The notes under the pieces are model-generated. The model made no database searches and was not told where the DNA came from. It saw only the letters and a list, made by a program, of their open reading frames with translations. Shown here one piece after another: positions 53,272 to 62,293 of a DNA stretch of 64,000 bases (within the stretch, counting starts at the first letter, position 1; the number at the start of each line of letters is the position of its first letter). The stretch spans positions 17,498 to 81,497 of the forward strand of contig DATDLN010000024.1 of the NCBI GenBank assembly GCA_036519295.1, in the 5' to 3' direction. Position numbers and translations under genes: made by a program. This DNA comes from JACVRW01 sp036519295. Lineage in GTDB: Bacteria > Actinomycetota > Thermoleophilia > Solirubrobacterales > Thermoleophilaceae.

Positions 53272-54021
53272 TTAATCTGCGGGCAACAGGAACTCGGGGA
53301 CCTGTCGGGGCAGCGCGCGGCCGCTCTCGCGCTCCCAGGCTCGCTCGAGGATGGAGAGGTGAGCGTCCATGACGCGTTCGATGGCGTGGAGCTCGCGGCT
53401 CATGAGTGCCGCCAGCGTGCGCTCGTGGATGTCGATGGCGCGCTCGGCCTCGCCCGGCTCGATGGCAAAGCGCTTGGCCACCTCGAGGCGCTCGAACAGC
53501 GTGTGCATCAAGGCGACGACGGTGGCGTTGTGGGTCGCGCGCGCGAGCGCCAGGTGGAAGGGCGCGTCCAGGTCACGGACGCGCTGCGGCTCTGCTGCCA
53601 GCTCGCGCTGGAGATCGATCACCCCCTGCAGCTCCGCGAAATCATCCTCGGTCGCGAGGAGGCCGGCGAGCTGCGCCACGCGCGGCTCGAACAGGCGCCG
53701 CGCCTCGAGCACACCGGAGATCTCCCCGATCGGGAGGCGGGCCGGGCCGTGCAGCAGCTCGGACGGAATCAGGTCCGAGCGCACGTGGATGCCGCTGCGT
53801 GAGCCCCTGCCCGACGTGACCTCCAGCACGCCGGCGTCCACGAGCGTGCGCACCGCCTTGCGAACGGTCTCGCGGCTCACGCCGAGCTGTTGGGCGAGCG
53901 CGCGCTCGGCAGGCAGCCGGTCGCCGAAGCGGAGCCGGCCGAGCCGAATGGGCTCCGCGATGCGCTCGACCACCTGGCGCACGGTGCCGCGCGCCTCGAC
54001 CGGCTGGAAGGTGAACACCAC
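53272..54021 (-). CDS. GntR-family regulator, FadR/FCD subfamily
   Basis: A 249-residue regulator. The winged helix is RLRFGDRLPAERALAQQLGV SRETVRKAVRTLVDAGVLEV; the FCD domain includes EARRLFEPRVAQLAGLLA and ALARATHNATVVALMHTL. It sits directly upstream of site G and importer 2 on the same strand. It is the best positioned candidate for the TTGATCAA repressor. The start is GTG 54021 (or the next GTG). Confidence 0.92.
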   Translation of the reverse strand: MVFTFQPVEARGTVRQVVERIAEPIRLGRLRFGDRLPAERALAQQLGVSRETVRKAVRTLVDAGVLEVTSGRGSRSGIHVRSDLIPSELLHGPARLPIGEISGVLEARRLFEPRVAQLAGLLATEDDFAELQGVIDLQRELAAEPQRVRDLDAPFHLALARATHNATVVALMHTLFERLEVAKRFAIEPGEAERAIDIHERTLAALMSRELHAIERVMDAHLSILERAWERESGRALPRQVPEFLLPAD

Positions 54022-54103
54022 GGCGGCCTATCTTGCCCGCTGCCGCCGCCGGACGGCGCTATGGACTCCGCAGCGAACCATCATGGTCTAGGGTACGGCC
54101 ACG

Positions 54104-54850
54104 GTGCTCGGGTCCAGGCATGTCGTAGCGGAGCGCGATGTGGAGCAGCACACGCACGCCGGCGACAGCGCCACCCTTCGTGTGACCTTCGACCGCGGCT
54201 CGGGCTCCGAGGCACTCGAGCAGAGGGTGATCCGGTTCGCGCCGGGTCGCTCCGGCGAGCTCGGTCCGGAGGAGCGCGAGGAGGCGCTGTTCGTGCTCGA
54301 AGGCCGCGGCGCGCTCCTGCTGGACGGCGCCCGGCACAAGCTCGAGCCCGACACGGCGGTGCTCGTCGCCCCCGGGACGGGCTATCGGGTGGAGAACAAC
54401 GGGCCGGGGGAACTGGCGCTCGTCTCGGTGCTCGTGCCGGCCACCGACGGGGGAGCCACGGGAGCGAACGTCCGCCGCCTGGCGGACCAGACCGCGCGCG
54501 ACGCCACGAGCGACCGCGAGTTTCGCATCCTGCTCGACCCCGAGGCGGGGCTTAGCGGCGCCACTCAGTTCGTCGGCTACATCCCGACGAAGCGCGCGCC
54601 CGAGCACTACCACCTCTACGACGAGGTGATCTACGTGCTCGACGGCGAGGGAGTGCTTCACATCGGCGACGAGCAGAGCGCGATCGCGGGCGGCTCGTGC
54701 ATCCACCTGACCCCGGAGCTCCGCCACTGCCTCGAGAACACGGGCGCCGGGGAGATGCACGTGCTCGGAGTCTTCCGTCCGGCGGGCGATCCGTCCGAGG
54801 CCTACCTGCCGGACGGCACCCGTGCCTACGTCTCCGAGGAGGATCGATGA
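54104..54850 (+). CDS. Bicupin protein
   Basis: A 248-residue protein with two cupin folds: residues about 35-110 (EEALFVLEGRGALLLDG, DTAVLVAPGTGYRVEN) and 150-235 (APEHYHLYDEVIYVLDGEG, GSCIHLTPELRHCLEN). Only the second keeps a His-rich metal motif (HYHLYDE, LRH). GTG 54104 is the start. It is divergent from the GntR gene and overlaps the OsmC gene. Confidence 0.87.
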   Translation: MLGSRHVVAERDVEQHTHAGDSATLRVTFDRGSGSEALEQRVIRFAPGRSGELGPEEREEALFVLEGRGALLLDGARHKLEPDTAVLVAPGTGYRVENNGPGELALVSVLVPATDGGATGANVRRLADQTARDATSDREFRILLDPEAGLSGATQFVGYIPTKRAPEHYHLYDEVIYVLDGEGVLHIGDEQSAIAGGSCIHLTPELRHCLENTGAGEMHVLGVFRPAGDPSEAYLPDGTRAYVSEEDR

Positions 54851-55278
54851 AGTTCAAGCGTCGCTCGCGGGCCGCCTGGCAGGGCGGCGTCGAGGACGGA
54901 GGGGGAAACATCAGCCTCGGTAGCGGCGCCTTCGAGGGGGCGTACTCGCTTCGCGCTCGCACCACGGACGAGAGCCCGGACACCAACCCCGAGGAGCTGA
55001 TCGCGGCGGCCCATGCCGGCTGCTTCACGATGTCGCTCTCCAACGAGCTGACCCAGGTGGGGCACCCGCCGACGCAGCTCGACACCACCGCGACGGTCTA
55101 CCTCGAGCAACGCGACGAGGGATTCGTGATCCCGCGCATCGACCTCGCCGTGACCGGGGAGGTACCGGGCATCGACCAGGCCGAGTTCGAGCGACTGGCC
55201 GGCGAGGCGGAGCGCGGCTGCCCGGTGTCGAAGGTGCTCGCGGCCGCGGAGATCACGCTCCAGGCCAGACTCGCGTGA
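54847..55278 (+). CDS. OsmC-family peroxide reductase
   Basis: A 143-residue OsmC protein. The catalytic cysteines are Cys59 (AAAHAGCFTMSLS) and Cys125 (AERGCPVSKVL), and TNPEELIAAAHAGCF is the family signature. It reduces organic hydroperoxides. ATG 54847 overlaps the bicupin stop and its own stop overlaps the next start. Confidence 0.94.
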   Translation: MKFKRRSRAAWQGGVEDGGGNISLGSGAFEGAYSLRARTTDESPDTNPEELIAAAHAGCFTMSLSNELTQVGHPPTQLDTTATVYLEQRDEGFVIPRIDLAVTGEVPGIDQAEFERLAGEAERGCPVSKVLAAAEITLQARLA

Positions 55279-56489
55279 TGGAACGGGCCGCGCCGGCCGT
55301 AGGCCTCGACGTCGAGTCGGTCCGTAGTCGCTTCTCCTCGCTCCGCGGCGGCTTTCACTTCTTCGACGCCCCGGGCGGGACCCAGGTGCCGGACGGGGTG
55401 GGGGAGGCGGTGGCCCGCGCGATGCGGGAGGCGAGCGGCAACCTCGGCGCTCCCTACGAGACCGGCCATCGTGTCGAGCGGATCCTCGGCGACGCCAAGG
55501 CGGCCGGGGCGAGGATGCTCGGCTGCGATCCCGGCGAGGTCATCTTTGGCGCCAACATGACGACTCTCAATTTCGCGCTGGCGCGGACATTCGCGCGCGA
55601 ACTCCGGGCGGGCGACGAGATCGTGGTCACACGGCTCGACCACGACGGCGGCGTGGCTCCCTGGGTCGAGCTGGCGCGGGACCTCGAGCTCGTCGTTCGC
55701 CACGTTGACGTCCGCGAGGACCTCACGCTCGACTACGACGACCTCGAGCGCCAGCTCACGGAGCGCACCCGAGTCGTCGCGTTCGCCTGGGCGTCGAACG
55801 CCGTGGGCTCCCTCACGGACGCGCAGGGGGTCTGCACGCTGGCGCGCGAAGCGGGGGCGCTGTCGTGGATCGACGCGGTCCACTACGCCGCGCACGAGCC
55901 GATCGACGTCGCGGCAATCGGCGCCGACCTGGTCCTGTGCTCGTCCTACAAGTGGTGCGGGCCGCACCTGGGCATGGCCTTCGGCCGTACCGAGGTCGTC
56001 GAGCGCTGGCGGCCGTTCAAGGCGCGGCCGGCGCCGAGCTCGCCCGTTGGCCGTCGCTTCGAGACGGGAACCTCGCCGTACGAGCTGCTCGCAGGGCTGA
56101 TCGCCACGGTCGAGTACCTCGACGCGATCGGCGGGTACGAGGCGATCGTGCCTTACGAGCGCGACCTCGGCGAGCGCTTCCTCGTCGGCCTGCCGGAGAC
56201 GGTGACCGTCTACGGCCCCCAGACCATGCGCGACCGGGTGCCCACCTTCCTACTGAACGTCGACGGCGTGCCGGCTCGGGACCTGGCCCACCGCCTCGCC
56301 GAGCGCGGCTACGGCGTCTGGCACCACGACAACTGGTACTCGCTCGGGCTCTATCCGCGTCTGCCCTACGACGGCGAGGCCGTGCGCGTGGGAATCGCCC
56401 ACTACAACACGGCCGACGAGGTCGACGGGCTCGTGGGCGAGCTTCGCGCCTACTCTCACGGCGGCTCCTCGCACGCCACGTTCACGTAA
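55275..56489 (+). CDS. Cysteine desulfurase-like PLP enzyme
   Basis: A 404-residue fold-type I enzyme close to the cysteine-desulfurase-like VC1184 group (FHFFDAPGGTQVPD near residue 27, FGANMTTLNFALARTF, SSYKWCGPHLG with PLP Lys226, and RFETGTSPYELLAG). No active-site cysteine loop is obvious, so desulfurase activity is unproven. GTG 55275 overlaps the OsmC gene. The last 34 bases overlap the convergent cupin gene. Confidence 0.88.
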   Translation: MMERAAPAVGLDVESVRSRFSSLRGGFHFFDAPGGTQVPDGVGEAVARAMREASGNLGAPYETGHRVERILGDAKAAGARMLGCDPGEVIFGANMTTLNFALARTFARELRAGDEIVVTRLDHDGGVAPWVELARDLELVVRHVDVREDLTLDYDDLERQLTERTRVVAFAWASNAVGSLTDAQGVCTLAREAGALSWIDAVHYAAHEPIDVAAIGADLVLCSSYKWCGPHLGMAFGRTEVVERWRPFKARPAPSSPVGRRFETGTSPYELLAGLIATVEYLDAIGGYEAIVPYERDLGERFLVGLPETVTVYGPQTMRDRVPTFLLNVDGVPARDLAHRLAERGYGVWHHDNWYSLGLYPRLPYDGEAVRVGIAHYNTADEVDGLVGELRAYSHGGSSHATFT

Positions 56490-57070
56490 CCGGAGCGGAA
56501 CGGACGTTCCTCGCCGGTCGCGGGGTCGTAGGCGTGCCGCCAGACGCAGCCGGTGTCGTTCGTGAGCAGATGGATCGACACCGACGTTTCCGGCGAGGTG
56601 GTACGCACCCTGTGGATGTCGTCGCGCGGCGGGATGAGAACGTAAAAGTCTCCGGGCGACAGCGGTCGCTGCTCGACGAGCTCGAGGCCGGCCTCGCCGC
56701 GCGCGTAGATCTCTTCGTCCTGCGTTCCCTGGTAGAGGCCGACGAGCCCCCACGCGAGGTGGTCGTGCACGGGCGTCTGGGCACCCGGAGGAACAACCAG
56801 GCTGAACAGCGAGAGCGAGCCGTCTCCGGCTCGATACAGCAACCATTGGCCAATCCCGCCTCCCATCCCGCTCTCGGGCGCCGGTTCCAGGTAGGCGCGC
56901 GGGAGCCAGTCAGGGTCGGCCAGGAGGTCGGCGAACGCCGGCCGAATGCGCTCGCACGCACCGGACGGGGAGCCGCTGGTCTCGATCGTCGCGCGCACGT
57001 GCCGGATGAAGCTGCGGACGACCGATGTGTCGAGCACGTACTCGTCAGGCATGCCGTAGGTTGAGCTCAT
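56456..57070 (-). CDS. Cysteine-dioxygenase-like cupin
   Basis: A 204-residue cupin of the thiol dioxygenase type. Iron ligands would be His102 and His104 (TPVHDHLAWG) and His153 (DIHRVRT). Cysteine dioxygenase oxidises cysteine to its sulfinate; other thiol dioxygenases share the motif. ATG 57070 or 57052 is the start. It is convergent with the cysteine-desulfurase-like gene, which hints at sulfur amino-acid metabolism. Confidence 0.82.
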   Translation of the reverse strand: MSSTYGMPDEYVLDTSVVRSFIRHVRATIETSGSPSGACERIRPAFADLLADPDWLPRAYLEPAPESGMGGGIGQWLLYRAGDGSLSLFSLVVPPGAQTPVHDHLAWGLVGLYQGTQDEEIYARGEAGLELVEQRPLSPGDFYVLIPPRDDIHRVRTTSPETSVSIHLLTNDTGCVWRHAYDPATGEERPFRSGYVNVACEEPP

Positions 57071-57113
57071 GCAGGCGCTCTGACCGAGCCCGGAGCGCGG
57101 TGGCCAAGGTCGG

Positions 57114-57704
57114 CTATGCGGTGGCTCCAGCCGTCTGGGCCTCGACCGGGGCGTGCTCGCGAAGCAGGCGGATGAACTCGCGCATCCAGCCGGGGTGGTC
57201 GGGCCAGGCACGTCCCGACACGAGCCGTCCGTCTACCACAGCCTCGTCGTCCTGGAACGTGGCTCCCGCCACGGTGACGTCGGGCGCCAGGGCAGGGTAC
57301 GCAGCGGTGGTGCGCCCCTGCAGCATGCCCGCCGCGGCCGTCACGAGCGGCCCGTGGCAGAGGTGCGCGACTGGGCGGTCGTCGGAGAAGAAGGCCTGCA
57401 CAATCCGCTTGCAGTCCTCGTCGTTGCGAATGTATTCGGGCGCACGTCCGCCTGGAATGACGCAGGCGACGTAGTCGGACGGATCTACGTCGGCAAAGGC
57501 AACGTCGGCCTCCCAGGTGTGCCCGAGCTTCTCCGTGTAGGTGTCGAACCCGTCCACGAAGTCGTGCACCACGAACTGGAGCTTTTTCTTCGTCGGCGCC
57601 GCGATGTGGACCTCGTAGCCTTCCTCCCGCAGGCGCTGGTACGGGTAGAAGACTTCGAGCGTCTCGGCGGCGTCGCCCGTGAGGATGAGGATCTTGGGGG
57701 CCAT
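57114..57704 (-). CDS. DJ-1/PfpI-family protein
   Basis: A 196-residue class I glutamine-amidotransferase-like protein. The nucleophile is Cys116 in VAHLCHGPL, with the acidic partner Glu17 (ETLEVFYP). CVIPGGRAPEYIRND is typical of PfpI/YhbO-like proteins, which have been linked to glyoxalase III, protease or deglycase activity. ATG 57704 has GGAGG upstream; the longer frame is not used. Confidence 0.92.
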   Translation of the reverse strand: MAPKILILTGDAAETLEVFYPYQRLREEGYEVHIAAPTKKKLQFVVHDFVDGFDTYTEKLGHTWEADVAFADVDPSDYVACVIPGGRAPEYIRNDEDCKRIVQAFFSDDRPVAHLCHGPLVTAAAGMLQGRTTAAYPALAPDVTVAGATFQDDEAVVDGRLVSGRAWPDHPGWMREFIRLLREHAPVEAQTAGATA

Positions 57705-57830
57705 CGGTCCTCCTTGCTGGCACGACGACAGGGACCTCTGGACACTACCGCCGGGGGCGCTCCGGCGGCGGCGCACCTGGTACGACGGTGAGGACCGAAG
57801 GCGCCGGTCTGCTACTCCTCTGAAGGGAGC

Positions 57831-59522
57831 GTGGCGATCGAGGAAACCACTACCAGACAGATTCGCGCCGAGAGCTTTCCGGACCTTGGCGACGAGGTGA
57901 TGTACCCCCGGCTGTCGGAGCGGAAGCTCGAGCGGCTGGCGAAGGCGGGCACGCGCCGGTCGTTCGCGCCGGGGGAGACGCTGTATGAGCAGGGCCAGCG
58001 CGACACGCCCTTCTTCGTCATCGAGCGCGGAAGGGTCCGGGTTCTGGATCGCAAGCCGGGTAAGGACGTGTGGGTCGCCGAGGCGGATGCCGGGACGTTC
58101 CTCGGCGACATCGCCACCTTTACCGGCGAGTCGGCCATCGCCGAGTGCGTGGCGGACGAACCGACCGACGTGATCGCCTTCGACCGCTCGGCGCTACGGA
58201 CGATGCTCGCGTCGTGGCCGGAGTTTGCCGAGCTCGTGCTTCGCACGATGATGGCGCGCAGGGAGTGGCACGCGGAGCATGGGTACGGCGTGCTCCGGCT
58301 GATCGCGTCGCGGTGGTCACGACGGGCGTTCGAGGTACGCGATCTGCTGGAGCGGAATCTCGTGCCGGTGCGGTGGTATGACGTCGACACCGACGAGGAG
58401 AGCGCGGCGATGCTCGAATGGCTGAAGATCCCGCGCGAGGAGACGCCGCTCCTTGTCCGCAACACCGCCGTGCTGCGCAACCCCTCGGCCGCCCAAGTGG
58501 CACGGGAGCTTGGTCTGCGTGCCGAGGTCGACGGCAAGCGGTTCGACCTGGTCGTACTCGGCGGCGGGCCGGCCGGGCTCGCGGCCGCGGTCTATGGCGG
58601 GTCTGAAGGGCTGCGGACGCTGGTGGCGGAGGCGTGGGCGCCCGGCGGGCAGGCCGGCACGAGCACGCGGATCGAGAACTACCTCGGTTTCCCCACCGGA
58701 ATCGCGGGCAACGAGCTGACGCGCAAGGCGACGCTGCAGGCGCGCCGATTCGACGCGGTGCTGTCGAGCTTCCACCGCGCGGTCGAACTCGCCCGCGGAC
58801 CGGAGGGACTCGTCCGCATCGACCTCGACGACGGGCAGCACGCGCTCGCCCGCACGGTCGTGGTCGCGACCGGTGCGCGCTGGCGAACGCTGGCGGCCGA
58901 CAACGCCGATCGGCTCACGGGCGCCGGCGTCTATTACGCGGCCATGCCGACCGATGCGGAGCGTTGTCTTGACGAGGACGTGATCGTAGTCGGGGGCGGC
59001 AACTCGGCCGGCCAGGCGGCCCTGCACCTCTCCCGCGCGGCGCGCAGCGTCCGCATGGTCATCCGGGACGAAGGCTTGGCGTCGACGATGTCGCGTTACC
59101 TCCTGGAGCGCATCGAAACACGTCCGAACATCGAGGTCGTCACCGGGGCCGAGGTCAGCGCCGTCCACGGCAACGGCCGCCTGGAGCGCGCGGATCTGCT
59201 GAGTCGGGCGGACGGGAGCGTTGAGCGGGTTGCGGTGTCGGACTTGTTCGTAATGATCGGAGCTGATCCGTGCACCGAGGCGGTGCAAACGATGCTCGAC
59301 CTGGACGAGGGCGGATACATCAGATGTGGCGATGGTGCGGCGTCCGGCCAGGGGCCGAACCGCTGGCCCTCGACCGACAGGCAACCGCATCTTCTCGAAA
59401 CGGTGTGGCCCGGAATCTTCGCGGCAGGCGACGTCCGCGCCGGCGCAACCAAGCGCGTCGCCGGCGCCGTAGGCGACGGCGCGCTGGCTGTGCGCTTCGC
59501 GCATCAGGTCCTGCAGGGATAG
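57831..59522 (+). CDS. Cyclic-nucleotide-domain fused thioredoxin-reductase-like flavoprotein
   Basis: A 563-residue fusion. Residues about 25-145 form a cNMP-binding domain (FFVIERGRVRVLD, GTFLGDIATFTGE). About 150-230 resemble a thioredoxin fold without a CxxC. From 237 on there is a thioredoxin-reductase-like flavoprotein with GGGPAG at 244-249, NAD motif GGGNSAG at 388-394 and IFAAGDVRAG near 530. The redox CxxC expected near 372 is replaced by YYAAMPTDAERC. GTG 57831 follows GGGAG. It may be a nucleotide-controlled NAD(P)H oxidoreductase. Confidence 0.9.
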   Translation: MAIEETTTRQIRAESFPDLGDEVMYPRLSERKLERLAKAGTRRSFAPGETLYEQGQRDTPFFVIERGRVRVLDRKPGKDVWVAEADAGTFLGDIATFTGESAIAECVADEPTDVIAFDRSALRTMLASWPEFAELVLRTMMARREWHAEHGYGVLRLIASRWSRRAFEVRDLLERNLVPVRWYDVDTDEESAAMLEWLKIPREETPLLVRNTAVLRNPSAAQVARELGLRAEVDGKRFDLVVLGGGPAGLAAAVYGGSEGLRTLVAEAWAPGGQAGTSTRIENYLGFPTGIAGNELTRKATLQARRFDAVLSSFHRAVELARGPEGLVRIDLDDGQHALARTVVVATGARWRTLAADNADRLTGAGVYYAAMPTDAERCLDEDVIVVGGGNSAGQAALHLSRAARSVRMVIRDEGLASTMSRYLLERIETRPNIEVVTGAEVSAVHGNGRLERADLLSRADGSVERVAVSDLFVMIGADPCTEAVQTMLDLDEGGYIRCGDGAASGQGPNRWPSTDRQPHLLETVWPGIFAAGDVRAGATKRVAGAVGDGALAVRFAHQVLQG

Positions 59523-59698
59523 CGCCGTCGCACGCCGGGAACGCGTCGCGTCGCGTTCGCACGCAACCGCCTCACGCGCTGCTCCCTTGCGCGACCGGCA
59601 GAAGTGACGCCTCGAGATCGCCCTCGCGCGAGCGGGTTAGTTTTGTCATATGGGCACTCCTGAGAAGCCTCGGCCCGCCTCCCGAAGGATCGCCGCCC

Positions 59699-60367
59699 GT
59701 GCCGCCAGCGGCTGAGCAGCCCCCGCCCGAGGCGCCGCCGCCTGCTGGACTGGCTGTTTCCCACGCAGTCGCCGTGACCGATCCGGCCGGACCACCATCG
59801 CCGGTTTACCCGGCCCGGTTTGAGATCAGCTACCCGTCCGAGCTCAACCGGTGGCTGCACCTGATCACGTGGTTGTTGGTCATCCCGCACTTCATCGCCT
59901 TGCTCTTCGTCGGCATAGGCGCGTTGTTCGTGGCCGTCTACGGGTTCTTCGCCGTGCTGTTCACGGGGCGCTGGCCCCGAGGGGCCTTCGACTACCTGGT
60001 TGGAACGTTCAGGTGGGGCTTCCGCGTGGTCGCCTACTCCCAATTGATGACCGATGCCTACCCTCCGTTCTCAGCGGCCGACGATCCTGACTACCCGCTA
60101 CGGCTGAACATCGAGTACCCAGAGCACGTCGCGAAGTGGCGGCCGCTCGTGCAGTGGCTGCTGGCGATTCCCTACCTGTTCATCGCCGGCGTGCTCTACT
60201 CGCTGACCGTCGTCTTGACCATCGTCGCCTTCTTCACTGTCCTTTTCACGAAGCGGATCCCGCGAGGGATATTCGAGCTCATGGTGCCCGGCCTGCGGTG
60301 GAACCTACGCGGCGGCGCCTACGCGATTTTCATGACAGGGCGCTATCCGCCGTTTGTCTGGGGGTAG
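59699..60367 (+). CDS. DUF4389 membrane protein
   Basis: A protein of about 222 residues with two DUF4389 repeats, each with two membrane helices (HLITWLLVIPHFIALLFVGI and LVQWLLAIPYLFIAGVLYSL). Each ends in a similar motif (WGFRVVAYSQLMTDAYPPFS and WNLRGGAYAIFMTGRYPPFV). A Pro/Ala-rich N-terminus precedes them. GTG 59699 is the best in-frame start. An ATG at 59649 opens the neighbouring frame as MGTPEKPRPAS, which would join this protein if one base were changed, so a lost or gained base is possible. CTCGCGCGAG followed by T-rich sequence at 59623-59640 may end the preceding gene. Confidence 0.85.
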   Translation: MPPAAEQPPPEAPPPAGLAVSHAVAVTDPAGPPSPVYPARFEISYPSELNRWLHLITWLLVIPHFIALLFVGIGALFVAVYGFFAVLFTGRWPRGAFDYLVGTFRWGFRVVAYSQLMTDAYPPFSAADDPDYPLRLNIEYPEHVAKWRPLVQWLLAIPYLFIAGVLYSLTVVLTIVAFFTVLFTKRIPRGIFELMVPGLRWNLRGGAYAIFMTGRYPPFVWG

Positions 60368-60428
60368 CGGACGGTCTTGCCGGCTGGGCGACGCGCGCGA
60401 AGCGGATGCGGCGTCGGCCTGAGCGCTT

Positions 60429-60779
60429 CTACCGCCCGCCCGGCGGTTCTAGAACGTCCATCCAGACGACCAATCCATCAACGAGCCGGTAGCGGTGACG
60501 AACGCGGGAATCGGAGATCAGATCGCCGGTGCGTGCGTCGTGGACCACCTGACGGACGTCGACGGTGATGCTGCCGTCCGGCTCCTCGGTGATGTCCTCG
60601 GGCTCGACCTTGCTCGAGATCGCCGCGAACTGCCGCTTCCAGTAGTCGCGGACCGCCGCGCGGCCGACAACCCGACCGCTTTCCCAGGCGTTGGGCCAAT
60701 CGACGTCGCGATGCATCAACTCGATAGCGGCCTCGACATCGCGCGCGTTGAACGCTCGGTACGCGGATCGCAGGACCAG
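60429..60779 (-). CDS. SnoaL-like/NTF2-fold protein with no normal start codon
   Basis: The conserved core LMHRDVDWPNAWESGRVVGR, then AAVRDYWKRQFAAISSKVEP, is from a common NTF2-like family. Homology clearly extends upstream of the first TTG (60719): the frame reads LVLRSAYRAFNARDVEAAIE back to about 60779, where only a CTG could start it. So either CTG is used, or the start was lost, or a base is wrong. The full form would be 116 residues, normal for the family; the TTG form would miss the first helix. Confidence 0.65.
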   Translation of the reverse strand: MVLRSAYRAFNARDVEAAIELMHRDVDWPNAWESGRVVGRAAVRDYWKRQFAAISSKVEPEDITEEPDGSITVDVRQVVHDARTGDLISDSRVRHRYRLVDGLVVWMDVLEPPGGR

Positions 60780-61084
60780 CTCGGCTGCTGCTCTCGCGCA
60801 AAGGAAGCGTCTCAGTCGGTGCGCCTCATACGCTCGCTGCGGACGACCCGCGATCGCGGCGTCCGGCCGGGCGAGGACTACCGCAACCGCGAATGAAGCG
60901 GGCGCGAGTCAGTCGGTTGGAGTCGGACTCCCCTCTATCGTCCCAACGCAGGAGCGAGGGCCAGCTTGGCGGAGACGTCTCCTTCCACGCAGGAGCGACT
61001 CTCTTGACGCCGATCGCCGAGAGGGCAGCTCGCATGGGGACGCGGCACGCCGGCCAGTTGCGTTGGATACTGGTCGGCGGCCCG
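60780..61084. other. Gap between NTF2-like gene and acyltransferase gene
   Basis: About 305 bases with no convincing gene. The acyltransferase frame is open upstream to 60893, but the translation there (MKRARVSRLESDSP at the start) lacks coding character and is not conserved-looking. Promoters for the two divergent genes must lie here. Confidence 0.5.
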
Positions 61085-62293
61085 ATGAAGCAGCGGCTGG
61101 CCTATCTCGACAACCTGAAGATCCTGCTGGTGGTTGGGGTGATTGCGCTCCACACGGCGATCACCTACGGGTTCGATGGCTCCTGGTACCTGGAGTCGTA
61201 CGACGAGATGGCTAGCGCTGTGGTTGACGCGCTGACTGTCGTCCTGGGCACGGGCTGGCTCTTTGGATTGGGTCTGTTCTTCCTAATCGCGGGGCGGCTG
61301 ACCGGGCCGTCGCTCGATCACAAGGGCGCCAAGCGTTTCACGGAGGACCGGCTGATTCGTCTCGGGACGCCCGTCGTGGCGTACACGCTCCTGATCAGCC
61401 CCTTCCTAGAGTACGTGGACTATCGCTGGAACGGGGGCGGGACTGAGGCGCTCTGGCCGTTCGCGCGAGAGCAGGTCTGGCACTTCGCGCCGGGCCCGAC
61501 CTGGTTCCTGGAGGCTCTGCTCGTCTTTTCGCTCGGCTATGCGCTCTACCGAGTGGTGCGCCCCGAGGCGGAGCGCCCTTCGCGCGAGCCGCTGCGGGGA
61601 CGGCAGGTGGCCGCCGCGGCAGCTGCGATCGCCGTCACCTCTTTCGCTGTCCGCCTCGCCTTCCCCCTCGGCTCGGAGCAGTTCCACCTGCAGCTCGCGG
61701 CGTTTCCGCAGTACGTGATCCTGTTTTCGCTCGGCGTGGCCGCCGGACGGCGCGGATGGCTGGAGTCGCTGACTCCGCGCCTTCAGCGCCGCTGCGGCCT
61801 GGCTGGCGCAATCACGGCACTGATGCTGCCTGCAATGCTGCTCGCGGGTGGCTTCTTCGAGGGCGGCGCCGCCGAGGATCGGTTCGCGGGCGGTTGGCAC
61901 TGGCAGGCTGCCGTGGTCCCACTGGCGGAAGGCGTGATCGCCACCTGCGTATCCCTCTGGGCGATCGGGCTCTTTCGGCGGCGCCTCGACCACCTGCGTC
62001 CGCTCGCACGGCTCATGGCACCCGCCGCCTACGGGGCGTTCATCCTGCATCCGCCGGTGATCGTCGGCCTAGCGCTCGCCGTGCAGCCCCTCCCCCTGCC
62101 GGCGGAGCTCAAGTTCATCGCCGTGCTCGTGGCAGGCGTGGCAGGGTCGTTCGCCCTGGTGAAACTAGTCAGCCGGGCCCGTCCGATCGCAAGGATCATT
62201 GGATTCGGTCCCACGCCGGCACGACAGCGCCCGAGCGCGGGCCCGTCGGAGCGACCGGCGTCTCGTCCCGCGCCTGCACCGCCCGGCGCCTAG
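61085..62293 (+). CDS. Acyltransferase-3 family membrane protein
   Basis: A 402-residue protein with about ten membrane helices. It starts MKQRLAYLDNLKILLVVGVI, the family N-terminus, with His in VIALHTAIT as the expected catalytic histidine. FGLGLFFLIAGRL and APAAYGAFILHPPVIVG are further family blocks. It probably transfers an acyl group to an exported lipid, sugar or antibiotic-like compound. ATG 61085 is preferred to the ATG at 60893. A Pro/Ala/Arg-rich tail ends it. Confidence 0.88.
   Translation: MKQRLAYLDNLKILLVVGVIALHTAITYGFDGSWYLESYDEMASAVVDALTVVLGTGWLFGLGLFFLIAGRLTGPSLDHKGAKRFTEDRLIRLGTPVVAYTLLISPFLEYVDYRWNGGGTEALWPFAREQVWHFAPGPTWFLEALLVFSLGYALYRVVRPEAERPSREPLRGRQVAAAAAAIAVTSFAVRLAFPLGSEQFHLQLAAFPQYVILFSLGVAAGRRGWLESLTPRLQRRCGLAGAITALMLPAMLLAGGFFEGGAAEDRFAGGWHWQAAVVPLAEGVIATCVSLWAIGLFRRRLDHLRPLARLMAPAAYGAFILHPPVIVGLALAVQPLPLPAELKFIAVLVAGVAGSFALVKLVSRARPIARIIGFGPTPARQRPSAGPSERPASRPAPAPPGA

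Noticed and set aside
60893..61084. Longer N-terminus for the acyltransferase from ATG 60893
   Set aside because: The added 64 residues are Arg/Ser-rich without coding bias, while the protein from 61085 starts at the conserved first helix.
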